Assembly: GCF_001766835.1 (NCBI RefSeq)
Contig: NZ_LKEU01000014.1
Span: 1-64,000, forward strand
DNA: 64,000 bases
Reading direction: 5' to 3'
From: Acetobacterium wieringae
Lineage (GTDB): Bacteria; Bacillota; Clostridia; Eubacteriales; Eubacteriaceae
Position numbers and translations under genes: made by a program. The notes under the pieces were generated by a model that was not told the origin of the DNA, ran no database searches, and saw only the letters and a list, made by a program, of their open reading frames with translations. This document shows, piece by piece, positions 46,028-55,226 of the stretch (position 1 is its first letter; each line of letters opens with the position of its first letter).

Positions 46028-46876
46028 TTATTTTTTTGTAGTTCGTGTCTTTTCCAGTTGTTGTTTGGCTTTGGAAGCGATCTGGGTTAAAGTGACCGTG
46101 AAATTCTGAAAACCGGCATAAAAAGGATGCCGCATATCCAGGTTGCGAATCTCGCCATGCTGATCCAGTAGACGATTGGGAGGATGATTGTTGTGGGGGA
46201 GTTTGGATTCATTACCGACCACAATCCTTTTTCCAGCGATGCTGTTAAGCAGGATATTAACCACATCCCAGGCCGATTCATAGGCAATGATTTTATCCTG
46301 ATTGGCGATAATTTCGGTGGCATATTTACGGATGAATTCAGCCGAAAAACCCTGACTGTTAAAGGTCACACAGCGACTAATCTTTCTGCCTGCAACAACG
46401 GTAATATACTGACCATTGTTGCCGCCTTTGGAATGGCCGGTTAAGGTATAATGTTCCATATCAAAGGCCGCATCAACAGCACGATAGAATTCCAGGGCTT
46501 TTAGTTGTTGTGGGGTATCGGTCACAAAGCCGCCTTGAATATTGTCAATCCAGCCGATGCCGGTGGTGCCCCGAAAAGCGATGATGCCGGAGTGTGGAAT
46601 AACATCAGAAAAACAATAAGCGACGAGTCCGTTTTCGGGCTGGTTTGTGTAGGCGAGTACCTTCAGGGCAGTGAGGTGCGGATTAGCCATCATCAGATGA
46701 AGGGATTGATCCCATTCAGCGGCCGACATGGCGCAATCGCCCTGAAGATTATTGACATTTTGCAAGAGTGCCGCAACCATTTCGCCCACCGAATAATCAG
46801 GTAATCGGGATGGTTCAACCGGTAGGTTCAGGGCAGCCAGTTGGCTGATCAAATTCAGTTCACTATGATACAACAT
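46028..46876 (-). CDS. Mbeg1-like (DUF2974) alpha/beta hydrolase
   Basis: 282 aa with a lipase-type nucleophile elbow GHSKGG (Ser149) and the strand-turn FRGTTGIGWIDN, as in the Mbeg1-like/DUF2974 family. No signal peptide, so it is cytosolic. Later Asp and His candidates (ESAWDVVN, PHNNHPP) would complete a triad, but this is inferred. Substrate unknown. Preceded on the minus strand by AAAGGAGGTAAG. Just downstream of the CmpB-like gene on the same strand. Confidence 0.78.
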   Translation of the reverse strand: MLYHSELNLISQLAALNLPVEPSRLPDYSVGEMVAALLQNVNNLQGDCAMSAAEWDQSLHLMMANPHLTALKVLAYTNQPENGLVAYCFSDVIPHSGIIAFRGTTGIGWIDNIQGGFVTDTPQQLKALEFYRAVDAAFDMEHYTLTGHSKGGNNGQYITVVAGRKISRCVTFNSQGFSAEFIRKYATEIIANQDKIIAYESAWDVVNILLNSIAGKRIVVGNESKLPHNNHPPNRLLDQHGEIRNLDMRHPFYAGFQNFTVTLTQIASKAKQQLEKTRTTKK

Positions 46877-46919
46877 GCTCTTACCTCCTTTGGTAAGAAA
46901 TTAAAACTGCTATGCAAAA

Positions 46920-47759
46920 CTAGTTTGCATCAATTTTTGTATGTTTGGCTTTGTTTTTCTCCATAAAGGCTTTATAGATTTCCAATGACGTTTGATGGTT
47001 TAGATGGGACATCTTGGGAAAAGCATTCATAATTCGGCGATGTGAATACCGATTGATGACTTTGTTTTCGCTGATGCGATTGGTTAGCGAGACGATCAGA
47101 TGGTGGGCTGAATCCTTGGCTTCGGTCAAGGTTCCGTCTTTGAGATCCCGAACTTTGGCAGTCACTTCGTGAGCGGTGGTGATCCCTTTCTCTTTTAAAT
47201 GATCTTTAAGTTCAGTGGTCGCTTCGTAAACACTGCCCAGTTTTTTGTTGAAGGAAACGGTTTCCCGGGTCGATTCCACCAGATCACTGACAAAGAAGAC
47301 GGCTGCAATGGTGGCAATAACCTGAATCCAGAAAGCGGAGAAACTGTTAACTAGATCATTGACAATGGGATGAACCACGTACATTAAAATCACACACAAC
47401 AGACCAAAAAGAAATGAATTGAGCAGACAGACGCGTCCATTGATGTTGAATTTATGGTCGGAGTAGTCCCACCATTTGGCATGAAAGAGTTTTTCCATTC
47501 CCCAACTGGTGACATATTCCAATGTACTGGTGAGAATAATGCCAATGAAAAAAACCAGAATCGGATCACTGACATAGGGCATCAGAAACATGATGATAAT
47601 CAGTGCGCCAACTCCATAAATCGGACAATAGGGACCATTTAGAAAGCCCCGGTTAATAAATTTTTTTTCCGGGATGGAGCAGTACACGACTTCACACATC
47701 CAACCGATGATGGCATAAAGAAAAAAATAAACAAATAGCAGACTCAGATTATAATACAT
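46920..47759 (-). CDS. CmpB-like membrane protein (putative ABC transporter permease family)
   Basis: 279 aa. Five or so membrane segments in the first 170 residues with the signature FLYAIIGWMCEVVY and NRGFLNGPYCPIYGVGA of the PF06541 family. A cytosolic charged helical tail (about 175-279) follows. Often labelled a putative ABC permease, but no ATPase is nearby and transport has not been shown. Probably in one unit with the hydrolase (43-nt gap). Confidence 0.78.
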   Translation of the reverse strand: MYYNLSLLFVYFFLYAIIGWMCEVVYCSIPEKKFINRGFLNGPYCPIYGVGALIIIMFLMPYVSDPILVFFIGIILTSTLEYVTSWGMEKLFHAKWWDYSDHKFNINGRVCLLNSFLFGLLCVILMYVVHPIVNDLVNSFSAFWIQVIATIAAVFFVSDLVESTRETVSFNKKLGSVYEATTELKDHLKEKGITTAHEVTAKVRDLKDGTLTEAKDSAHHLIVSLTNRISENKVINRYSHRRIMNAFPKMSHLNHQTSLEIYKAFMEKNKAKHTKIDAN

Positions 47760-47891
47760 AAATGATTCCTCTCAAATTTTAGCTTTGAATCATTTTAACA
47801 CATCAGTATGCGGTCATAAAGAAAAATCGTGAATAAAACGCCTTTTGACTCCTGTACTGCAAATATTTATCCAAGATGGGTGGATATGTTT

Positions 47892-47920
47892 TTGTTTTTT
47901 TAAAATGGATCGTTTATAAT
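47892..47920 (+). promoter_or_regulatory. Promoter of the YjbQ-like/McrB-like pair
   Basis: TTGTTT (47892-47897) and TATAAT (47915-47920) with a 17-nt spacer, 60 nt before the first gene. Weak -35. Confidence 0.55.
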
Positions 47921-47979
47921 GGTTGATATACCCCAAATAATGACAAAGCAACCAAAAATCAATCAAACAGGGAGCATAA

Positions 47980-48570
47980 ATGAAAAACAATAAAATTGAG
48001 ATAACAAGAAGTGAACAACTCATCGACATTACCCCAGCGATTCGGGAATTTGTTGACCAGTCCCGATTAAACGATGGCTTTGTACAGATTCAGGTTCCCG
48101 AGCGAACCGCAGCAGTGATGATTTCCATTAATGATGACTGGCGGCTTGAACGGGAATTTTTTGATAAGTTGAACCATCTGATGCCTAAATATGACGGCAT
48201 GAAGTTTACCGGTTGGACAACCGCCTGTGTTAAGGCTACGATTTTTGGACCATCGCTGCAGGTGATGGTTAACAGCGGAACGTTGATGCTGGATAAAAAT
48301 CAGAGTATTTATTTTGTTGAATTCCAAGGGCCCGGTGAACGTCAGTATTTTATCAGCAGTTTTGGCACAACCCTGGCAGAACATGAGGAAGCGTCAATGC
48401 CGGAAGAACTGGCTTTAATTTTTGAGAAGCGTCAAGCTTATGAAGCAGAACAGCAACAGATTGCTGAAGAAATGCGCAACGAATGGCGTCTACGGGAAGC
48501 GAATCGGTTGAAACAGGAAGCCGAAAGCAGAGAAACAGTCGTCGCAGAAAACGATACCGATGGCGATTGA
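47980..48570 (+). CDS. YjbQ/UPF0047-fold protein lacking the usual histidines, with helical tail
   Basis: 196 aa. Residues 10-130 align by eye with the YjbQ (UPF0047) fold: a strand plus ERTAAVMISIND, then a helix, then ACVKATIFGPSLQVMVNSGTL and the SIYFVEFQGPG end. Where typical members have His in HTSA and SHIKA, this protein has R42 and C83, so the metal/active site looks lost. Residues 140-190 form a Glu/Gln-rich helix, probably a coiled coil, not part of the family. It is coupled to the AAA+ gene that follows. A binding or adaptor role is inference. Confidence 0.62.
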   Translation: MKNNKIEITRSEQLIDITPAIREFVDQSRLNDGFVQIQVPERTAAVMISINDDWRLEREFFDKLNHLMPKYDGMKFTGWTTACVKATIFGPSLQVMVNSGTLMLDKNQSIYFVEFQGPGERQYFISSFGTTLAEHEEASMPEELALIFEKRQAYEAEQQQIAEEMRNEWRLREANRLKQEAESRETVVAENDTDGD

Positions 48571-48616
48571 TAAAAACACTTACCACAATGAGCAAGAATC
48601 GAGAAAGGCAGTAACA

Positions 48617-51175
48617 ATGAGCTGGGAATTAACAGGATCGGATCAAATGATCAAAATGATGGAACTCGCAGACTTTAAAAGTACGGAAATGCTTGTTCCA
48701 GTTGAAATGATTGGTTTTTTTGGCAATGTCGGAGACCGATTGGCAATTATTTATCAGAATCGGGAATACCCGGCATACCTGGAAGCTGAAGACGGAAATA
48801 CCATACTGAAATGGAGTAAGGTACTGATTCGCAAACTGGGTGAAACCTTTCCGGACTACGAGTCCTGGTTTCAGGGCGAGCAGCCGGATGTTTTTATACC
48901 AAGAATGGAACTGACAAAAAGCAACGATGCGTTTAGTCTGAGCTTAATAACTGGCGCTTCGGCCACAGCTTCTGATGCGGTCAAAGCGAGTGATGCGACC
49001 CAAAAGACCATCCCGGCAGGAGTAGGACTTCGGGAGTTGCTGTTAAAATGGATAGCCGGTTACCCCAACTATTATCCCCGGGATTTTCGTTTTTCCTTTA
49101 AGGATATCATCAACGAAGAAATTCCCAAGGTGATTGAAAGCCTTGAAGCGATCCAATCTGGCCATTATCAGGTTCGGGGCTTTGCCGGGGACACCCAGTG
49201 GGCGGAAATTCCCTGGGTTAAAGTGGTTGAAAAAAAAGATCAGCGGCTGGATCATGAGGATCTGTATCTGGCGTATATACTGGCGAAGGACAGTGGCAAA
49301 CTCTATCTGGCGATTGTCTATGGTAAAGAAGGTTTGGGAATCCGAAGTCTTTCGGAGCAAGCCGCCAAATACCGGGAAAAGATTGAGACGGAAAATTTTA
49401 AAACCAGTCATCAGGAGGTTTTATTGGCCAGTGCCAGCCTGGTATCCGGGATTGTCTGTTATCGGGAATATAGCGAAACGGATATGCCTGAAGATGGGGT
49501 ACTGGCAACAGAATTTGAAGCGTTCAGAAAAATGTATGAACAGTGTTTGATTAAGGATCGGGATGCGGATAAAACCTTAGTCAGTAATGAAACGATTGAA
49601 AAAATCAGCACCGAAACAGATTGTGGAGAAACCATTGAAACAGTGAGCGCCAGTCCGATAATGGAAGTAGAAGCGGATCCGAAAACGTTGGTGGAAGCGG
49701 CGAAGACAGTGGCAGAACCGCAACTAACCAAAACTGCCGCAGTGGTTGCAAAAGACCTGGATGCGAATCGTTCGGATGAAGTGATCGATAGCGACGACAG
49801 CTTGCTTTGTAACGCAGAGGATAACAGAGAACCACAGCCTGTCTTTCCTTCGCCCCCCCCGGACAAAGCAATGGAGACGGAAACGGTGGCGCCCTGCGAA
49901 AGCCGAAATCCAGCTGAAACCCCTTTTGATCAGGAAGCAGAGAGCGCCCAAAATGGTCAAATAATCAGTGGCAAAACCCAGAAAATTTGTGAGAAAGCCG
50001 AATTCGAGGAGGATCACGCGATCGCTTCGGATGCCAATAAAGCTACTCCAGTTGAAATGTTGACCCGGCCATTGGTCCGTTATCCGGCCCAAAATGATGA
50101 GCTCACTCCGGCGCTCCGGTTGGTTCAGGCAAAAATGGGAAATAGAGGCTATTACTATCCGGCTGAATTAATTAAGCGTTACTATCTGTCGATTAAGTCA
50201 AAACCCTTTGTGATGATTAAAGGCCGGGTGGGTAGTGGCAAAACAAGCTTTCCCCGACTTTTTGCCGAGGCAATTGGCGCTACTTCAGAAAACAGTCGAT
50301 TTAAACGGCTATTGGTGGGGAAGAATTGGGATGATGATACGCACCTTTTTGGTCGTCTGGACAGCCGTGGTCACTTTATTCCTGGTCCGATTATGCTGAT
50401 GTTAAAGGCCGCCAAAGAATACCCGGACAAACCCCATTTTTTTCTGCTTGATGAAATGGATCGGTCGCCGACAGCAGAGTATCTACGGCTGCTGTTGGAA
50501 GGGATCAATGGCAGCCAGGAGCCTTTTTTAAAACGGGAAGATTTTGGTTCTGATATTACGGCGTACCGGGAATACGGCAGTTTGAATTTTCCAGATAATC
50601 TTTATTTTATCGCCACCATCAATGAAGGCTTGGGTTATTTTCCGGTCCCAGACCGGGTTATTGACAGCGGCAATGTGATTGAGATGCCAGTCGTTGAAAT
50701 TGGGGTTTTCCCGGATTATGGCAGTCCTGTCGGTGACAGCGACTGGGAGAACAGCGCTTTTAAAATCCATAGCCAGGCCAAGGGCTTGCCGGAAATTCTG
50801 GAGCGACTGATGAATTTACTAAAAGATCTCCAAACGCTGTTAATTGGGCATGATTGCCCGATGGGATATCGCGGCAAAAATGAAATCCTGGCTTTTGGAA
50901 TTAACAGTGGAGCCGAGGGCTTGTTCACAGAAGAGGAGATCATTGACTTGGCCATTGTCCAACGGATTCTACCAGCACTGGCGCTTGATCCTAAAGCTGA
51001 TCATGTCGTCTATCAGGAATTAGCCTGCTTTTTACTGGACGACGGGCTACGGGAAAAATGCCTGAATCTACCACTCGATCGTTTTATTGGCCACTATGAA
51101 GTGCTACTTAAAGACCAAGTCATTCCCTGCCCCAGAAGTGGTCAGGCGGTGGTAAAGTTACTAAAAACCAAATAG
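48617..51175 (+). CDS. McrB-like AAA+ NTPase (orphan, no McrC)
   Basis: About 852 aa. Residues 155-310 match the pattern of the MrcB N-terminal domain (DUF3578; FRFSFKDIINEEIPKV, then TQWAEIPWVKV and YLAYILAKDSGKLYLAI). Residues 311-485 are an acidic, low-complexity linker. Residues 495-850 are a McrB-type AAA_5 NTPase with Walker A GRVGSGKTS (536-544), Walker B FFLLDE (608-613), ATINEG sensor and PDR. No mcrC nuclease or methylase gene is nearby. The ATG at 48617 follows GAAAGG. An in-frame ATG at 48560 would overlap the upstream gene by 11 nt but lacks a ribosome binding site. Function unknown. Confidence 0.72.
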   Translation: MSWELTGSDQMIKMMELADFKSTEMLVPVEMIGFFGNVGDRLAIIYQNREYPAYLEAEDGNTILKWSKVLIRKLGETFPDYESWFQGEQPDVFIPRMELTKSNDAFSLSLITGASATASDAVKASDATQKTIPAGVGLRELLLKWIAGYPNYYPRDFRFSFKDIINEEIPKVIESLEAIQSGHYQVRGFAGDTQWAEIPWVKVVEKKDQRLDHEDLYLAYILAKDSGKLYLAIVYGKEGLGIRSLSEQAAKYREKIETENFKTSHQEVLLASASLVSGIVCYREYSETDMPEDGVLATEFEAFRKMYEQCLIKDRDADKTLVSNETIEKISTETDCGETIETVSASPIMEVEADPKTLVEAAKTVAEPQLTKTAAVVAKDLDANRSDEVIDSDDSLLCNAEDNREPQPVFPSPPPDKAMETETVAPCESRNPAETPFDQEAESAQNGQIISGKTQKICEKAEFEEDHAIASDANKATPVEMLTRPLVRYPAQNDELTPALRLVQAKMGNRGYYYPAELIKRYYLSIKSKPFVMIKGRVGSGKTSFPRLFAEAIGATSENSRFKRLLVGKNWDDDTHLFGRLDSRGHFIPGPIMLMLKAAKEYPDKPHFFLLDEMDRSPTAEYLRLLLEGINGSQEPFLKREDFGSDITAYREYGSLNFPDNLYFIATINEGLGYFPVPDRVIDSGNVIEMPVVEIGVFPDYGSPVGDSDWENSAFKIHSQAKGLPEILERLMNLLKDLQTLLIGHDCPMGYRGKNEILAFGINSGAEGLFTEEEIIDLAIVQRILPALALDPKADHVVYQELACFLLDDGLREKCLNLPLDRFIGHYEVLLKDQVIPCPRSGQAVVKLLKTK

Positions 51176-51187
51176 GGTCAACAAAAA

Positions 51188-51269
51188 AAGCCAATTAACA
51201 AAGTCTTTGTCCGGCATTTCTGTGGTCAGTATGGTCTGACTGGGGGACAAAAGATTAGTTAATTGGCTT
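51188..51269. terminator. Long three-step hairpin, probable bidirectional terminator
   Basis: AAGCCAATTAAC/GTTAATTGGCTT, CTTTGTCC/GGGACAAAAG and GTCAG/CTGAC nest into one long stem of about 82 nt between convergent genes. No long T-run follows on either side except the A7 at its left edge (T7 for the minus strand). Confidence 0.65.
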
Positions 51270-51290
51270 GACTTATGAGCGGAAGGATAG

Positions 51291-51722
51291 TTAGCCAGCT
51301 TCCTGCTCAGCTACCTTATCTTCTAAGAAACTGATCAGTTCTTTGATCAGTTCCTGACGACGGAGGATGCCGATAAAAATACCCTGGTCATCGACTAGGG
51401 GAATAAAGTTCTGTTTGACTGCCAGCTCCACCAGATGTTCGTAGCTTTCATTGATTCGGGCCACTTCCAGATTAATTTTAAAATCAATATCTTTGATTTC
51501 AAAAGACTCCAAATCAATTTCGGGATGGGTGAGACTCAGTGACAGTACCCGGAGCAGATCACCCTCACTGATGGTTCCGACATACTGTCCTTTCTTGTTA
51601 ATAACCGGTAAGGCGGTGTAATTGGTAATGACAAACATATTATAAGCTTGATTAAATGAATCAGTGTTGGTTAAAAAGACGGTTTCGCTTTTGGGCAATA
51701 AATAAAACAGATGGTTTTTCAT
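51291..51722 (-). CDS. CBS-domain pair protein (CbpB/YkuL-like)
   Basis: 143 aa, two CBS domains (about 5-62 and 75-135) and nothing else. Size and layout match Bacillus CbpB/DarB (YkuL), a c-di-AMP receptor that acts on Rel and pyruvate carboxylase. It diverges from cdaA, the c-di-AMP synthase, across a 193-nt gap, which supports that reading. Ligand binding is inferred; CBS pairs also bind other adenine nucleotides. Confidence 0.75.
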   Translation of the reverse strand: MKNHLFYLLPKSETVFLTNTDSFNQAYNMFVITNYTALPVINKKGQYVGTISEGDLLRVLSLSLTHPEIDLESFEIKDIDFKINLEVARINESYEHLVELAVKQNFIPLVDDQGIFIGILRRQELIKELISFLEDKVAEQEAG

Positions 51723-51915
51723 GAAAATGATCTCCTTATTCTTAAAAAAGATGGGAAGGTTTCAATTTAAAATTTATTTTAACATGTGTTTCACAAGTCT
51801 CCCTTAAAAAAATTCTTAATGATGATTGTAAAAATATGAAAAAAAACAAATTCTCTTTCACGAAATGGCCTTATTAGTGTATAATTAATAGCAACGAATG
51901 AACGAGGGAACTAAA

Positions 51916-52764
51916 ATGGAAGAGTTTTTGTTATATATTCAATCGAGAATCACCGTAGCCAGTATCATTGAGATCGTCATTATTTCCTTTATTGTCTATC
52001 GGCTATTGATGTGGATTCGGGGCACTCAGGCTGAACAGGTTTTTAAAGGCTTGATCGTGTTGCTTTTTTTGGCGCCCATCAGTGAATGGTTGGGTTTCAC
52101 CACTCTGAATCTGATTATCACCAGCGTTTTTACCTGGGCGTTTATTTTTATTGTCGTGGTATTTCAGCCGGAATTCCGTTCAGCTCTCGAACAACTGGGG
52201 AATTATCGAATTTTTAAAGAGATGATGAAAAAGCCCTCAATGGATTTTCTGGAAGACGATGTGGATAAAATCATCAAAGCCGTGGGAAAACTGGCCTGCG
52301 AGCGAACTGGAGCTCTAATTGTACTGGAGAAAGATACCGGGCTTAATAATATTGTTAAAACGGGCACGGAGCTGGATTCAGACATCAGCAGTGAATTACT
52401 GGAAAATATTTTCACCCCCAATCGACCCCTTCATGACGGAGCGGTGATTATTAAGCTTTGGTCCAGACAAATCCGAGCGGCTGGTTGCTTGCTGCCACTT
52501 TCGGACAATCGTGATTTAAGCAGTGAATTGGGAACCCGCCATCGGGCGGGGTTGGGAATGACTGAAAAATCCGATGCCCTGGTCATCATTGTATCGGAAG
52601 AAACCGGTCAAGTTTCCTATGCCTCAAAGGGTACCTTGTTTCAGGACATCATGATTGAGGTGCTCAAACAAATTATCATGGAAAACTATACCGTAAATGA
52701 GGATGGTAACACCGATAGCGGGTGGATTGGCAAACTTTGGGGGCGATTAGATGGCAGCAAATAA
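51916..52764 (+). CDS. cdaA: Diadenylate cyclase CdaA
   Basis: 282 aa. Makes c-di-AMP from two ATP. Three N-terminal membrane segments (about 15-31, 45-55, 63-83) and a DAC domain with DGA (D174-A176, in LHDGAVII) and RHR (R208-R210, in GTRHRAGLG). ATG at 51916 sits 6 nt after GAGGGA; an upstream in-frame ATG at 51898 lacks a site. Overlaps cdaR by 14 nt. Confidence 0.96.
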   Translation: MEEFLLYIQSRITVASIIEIVIISFIVYRLLMWIRGTQAEQVFKGLIVLLFLAPISEWLGFTTLNLIITSVFTWAFIFIVVVFQPEFRSALEQLGNYRIFKEMMKKPSMDFLEDDVDKIIKAVGKLACERTGALIVLEKDTGLNNIVKTGTELDSDISSELLENIFTPNRPLHDGAVIIKLWSRQIRAAGCLLPLSDNRDLSSELGTRHRAGLGMTEKSDALVIIVSEETGQVSYASKGTLFQDIMIEVLKQIIMENYTVNEDGNTDSGWIGKLWGRLDGSK

Positions 52765-53965
52765 AAAGAAAATTTCGTTTCGTGAACGACTGATTCGAAT
52801 GCTTGCATCCGTTGGTATTGCGATTACGCTTTGGTTTATGGTCAATGGGAATGCGGATATGCTGATTACCCAGGATTTTAACAGTATCCCGATAACCTTG
52901 ACCAATGTTGAATCGTTGTCCGGAAAAAATCTGGTTCTGGCCGATGATAAAACCTATTATCTGAATATGCAGGTCAAGGGGACGGACAAGAATCTAAGAA
53001 ATGTTAACATGAAAGAAATAACCGCCGAAGTTGATCTTGGGGATATCGATGAGAAGGGAACCTACGATCTGGATGTAGAGGTTAAGGGACTGGCCAACTC
53101 GGTGATAATCACCAGTATGAATCCTTCCAGCCTTCAGATTGATGTGGATAATATTATCAAAGAAGATATGGATGTGGATATTGGTCTGGAAGGGAAACCC
53201 GCCGATGATCTGGCGGTGATCTCGGCCGAGTCTCAGGAAACCGTGGAAGTAAAAGGTCCACAGGAGTCCATCGCCCGGATTGATAAAATTACGGCAACGG
53301 CCAATGTCAATGGGTTAAAAGAGGATACTACGCAAAATCTGGAAGTAACTGCTTATGATACTGCCGGAAATCCGATTACCGATTTGGAGATCCTACCCAA
53401 TGTGGTGGAAGCGGAAATCATCCTTGGCAAAACAAAATCAATTGGGATTGTTCCATCCACAACCGGAGACCCAGCCAGCGGATATATTGTCACGGGTGTT
53501 CAGGTTGAGCCCTCCAAGGTGCTAATTGGAGCCAAGGAAGGTCTGCTCAATACCATTGAGACGATTCCGATGGATGCCATTGATGTATCAGGACAGTCCA
53601 AAACATTTACCAAAGATGTTAATCTGTCGCTGCCGTCAGGATTTTATTTCCTCGATGGTAGCGGAAAAGTCAAGGCGACAGTGTCCATTGAAACGCCGGT
53701 GGAGAAAAGCTTTACCATCGATAAAGTGAGTACTAAAAATCTGGGAACTGGTCTGGTTACGTCTAAGATCAAGGATTCTCGAGTGGTGGTTAAATTAGAA
53801 GGTGCCAGCAGCATTTTAAACAGTTTAAATGCAGCTCAGATTGAAGCCTTTGTTGATTGTGCCAACTTGGGTCCAGGGGAATATGAATTGCCGATTCAGA
53901 CGAATTTATCCCAGTCTTTGGTCAAATCGATTACGCCAGCAAAGACAACAGTAATAATTGAATAA
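52751..53965 (+). CDS. cdaR: CdaA regulator CdaR (YbbR-domain protein)
   Basis: 404 aa. An N-terminal membrane anchor (about 15-33) and four YbbR-type beta domains outside the membrane. Controls CdaA activity in Bacillus. Starts inside the cdaA 3' end. In Bacillus glmM follows; here glmM is absent and serC follows after a promoter. Confidence 0.92.
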   Translation: MAANKKKISFRERLIRMLASVGIAITLWFMVNGNADMLITQDFNSIPITLTNVESLSGKNLVLADDKTYYLNMQVKGTDKNLRNVNMKEITAEVDLGDIDEKGTYDLDVEVKGLANSVIITSMNPSSLQIDVDNIIKEDMDVDIGLEGKPADDLAVISAESQETVEVKGPQESIARIDKITATANVNGLKEDTTQNLEVTAYDTAGNPITDLEILPNVVEAEIILGKTKSIGIVPSTTGDPASGYIVTGVQVEPSKVLIGAKEGLLNTIETIPMDAIDVSGQSKTFTKDVNLSLPSGFYFLDGSGKVKATVSIETPVEKSFTIDKVSTKNLGTGLVTSKIKDSRVVVKLEGASSILNSLNAAQIEAFVDCANLGPGEYELPIQTNLSQSLVKSITPAKTTVIIE

Positions 53966-54012
53966 AAAAATTTGGTAAACAATAATTTTTACATAAAATT
54001 TAATACAAAATC

Positions 54013-54041
54013 TTGCATTTGACAAACTTTTAACATATAAT
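54013..54041 (+). promoter_or_regulatory. Promoter of serC-serA
   Basis: TTGCAT (54013-54018) and TATAAT (54036-54041) with a 17-nt spacer, 67 nt before serC. A second TTGACA at 54019 is too close to the -10. Confidence 0.75.
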
Positions 54042-54108
54042 AGCAGGAAGTAATTTTTTCAGAGAATTACATTCACACCAAAAACACTATTTAAGGAGGA
54101 AATTAAAA

Positions 54109-55197
54109 GTGAAAAGAGTTTATAATTTTTCAGCTGGACCATCTTGTTTACCACTCGAAGTCCTGGAAAAAGCTGGGTCTGAAATGGTATCCTATGGAGA
54201 TGCAGGCATGTCCGTAATGGAGATGAGTCATCGATCATCCTATTTTGATGATATTCTGCAAGCTGCCAAAAGTCTTTACCGGGAACTGATGAATGTTCCA
54301 GAGAATTATGAGATTCTGTTTTTACAAGGTGGAGCATCAACTCAGTTTGCCATGGTTCCCTTGAATCTTTATTCAAAAACCAATAAAGCCGATTTTATGA
54401 TTACCGGCAGTTGGGCAAAAAAGGCTTATCAGGAGTCAGCCCGTTATGGAGAAGCAAAGGTTATTGCGTCATCCCAGGATCAAACCTTTTCCTACATCCC
54501 CAAGGTGGATCCCAAGGATTTTACACCCGATGCTGATTTCTTCCATATTTGCGTAAATAACACCATCTACGGAACGCGATTTAAACCTGAAAATATTCCT
54601 GATACTGGAAATGTGCCACTGGTTGGGGACATGTCGTCAAATATCTTATCTGAAGTCTATGACGTTTCTAAATTTGGCCTGATTTATGCGGGCGCTCAGA
54701 AAAACATGGGACCTGCTGGTGTAACGGTCGTGATCATTCGTAAAGATTTACTGGGTCATGCCAAAGATTTCACCCCTACCATGCTGGATTATAAAATTCA
54801 TGCGGATAACGATTCTTGCTACAATACCCCACCTTGCTACAGTATTTATATCTGTAAACTAGTTTTTGAATGGGTTAAAGCCAATGGCGGCGTTGCTGGA
54901 ATGGAAGCAGTCAACAAAGAAAAGGCTCAAAAACTATATGACTTCATTGATAACAGTAAACTGTACAAGGGCACCGTTGTGCCGGAAGACCGTTCCCTCA
55001 TGAATGTACCGTTTATTACCGGATCTGACGAATTAGATGCGCTATTCGTTAAGGAAAGTAAAAAAGCCGGAATGGAAAACCTCAAAGGTCACCGCAGCGT
55101 TGGTGGGATGCGAGCCAGCATTTATAATGCCATGCCGATGGCAGGGATTGATACCCTGATCGAATTCATGCAGAAATTTGAAAAAGAAAACGCCTAG
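54109..55197 (+). CDS. serC: Phosphoserine aminotransferase
   Basis: 362 aa PLP enzyme making 3-phosphoserine. YNFSAGPSCLPLEVLEKA is the N-terminal signature; the PLP lysine is K198 in GAQKNMGPAG. GTG start after AAGGAGG. First gene of the serC-serA-DUF1015 group. Confidence 0.96.
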   Translation: MKRVYNFSAGPSCLPLEVLEKAGSEMVSYGDAGMSVMEMSHRSSYFDDILQAAKSLYRELMNVPENYEILFLQGGASTQFAMVPLNLYSKTNKADFMITGSWAKKAYQESARYGEAKVIASSQDQTFSYIPKVDPKDFTPDADFFHICVNNTIYGTRFKPENIPDTGNVPLVGDMSSNILSEVYDVSKFGLIYAGAQKNMGPAGVTVVIIRKDLLGHAKDFTPTMLDYKIHADNDSCYNTPPCYSIYICKLVFEWVKANGGVAGMEAVNKEKAQKLYDFIDNSKLYKGTVVPEDRSLMNVPFITGSDELDALFVKESKKAGMENLKGHRSVGGMRASIYNAMPMAGIDTLIEFMQKFEKENA

Positions 55198-55226
55198 GCG
55201 TTTTCGCTAAGAAAGGAAACACGACA

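Noticed and set aside
48617..51175. McrBC restriction system
   Set aside because: The McrB-like motor is present, but no McrC nuclease, methylase or specificity gene lies on either side.
54019..54041. TTGACA/TATAAT as the serC promoter
   Set aside because: The spacer is only 11 nt; TTGCAT six bases earlier gives the normal 17 nt.
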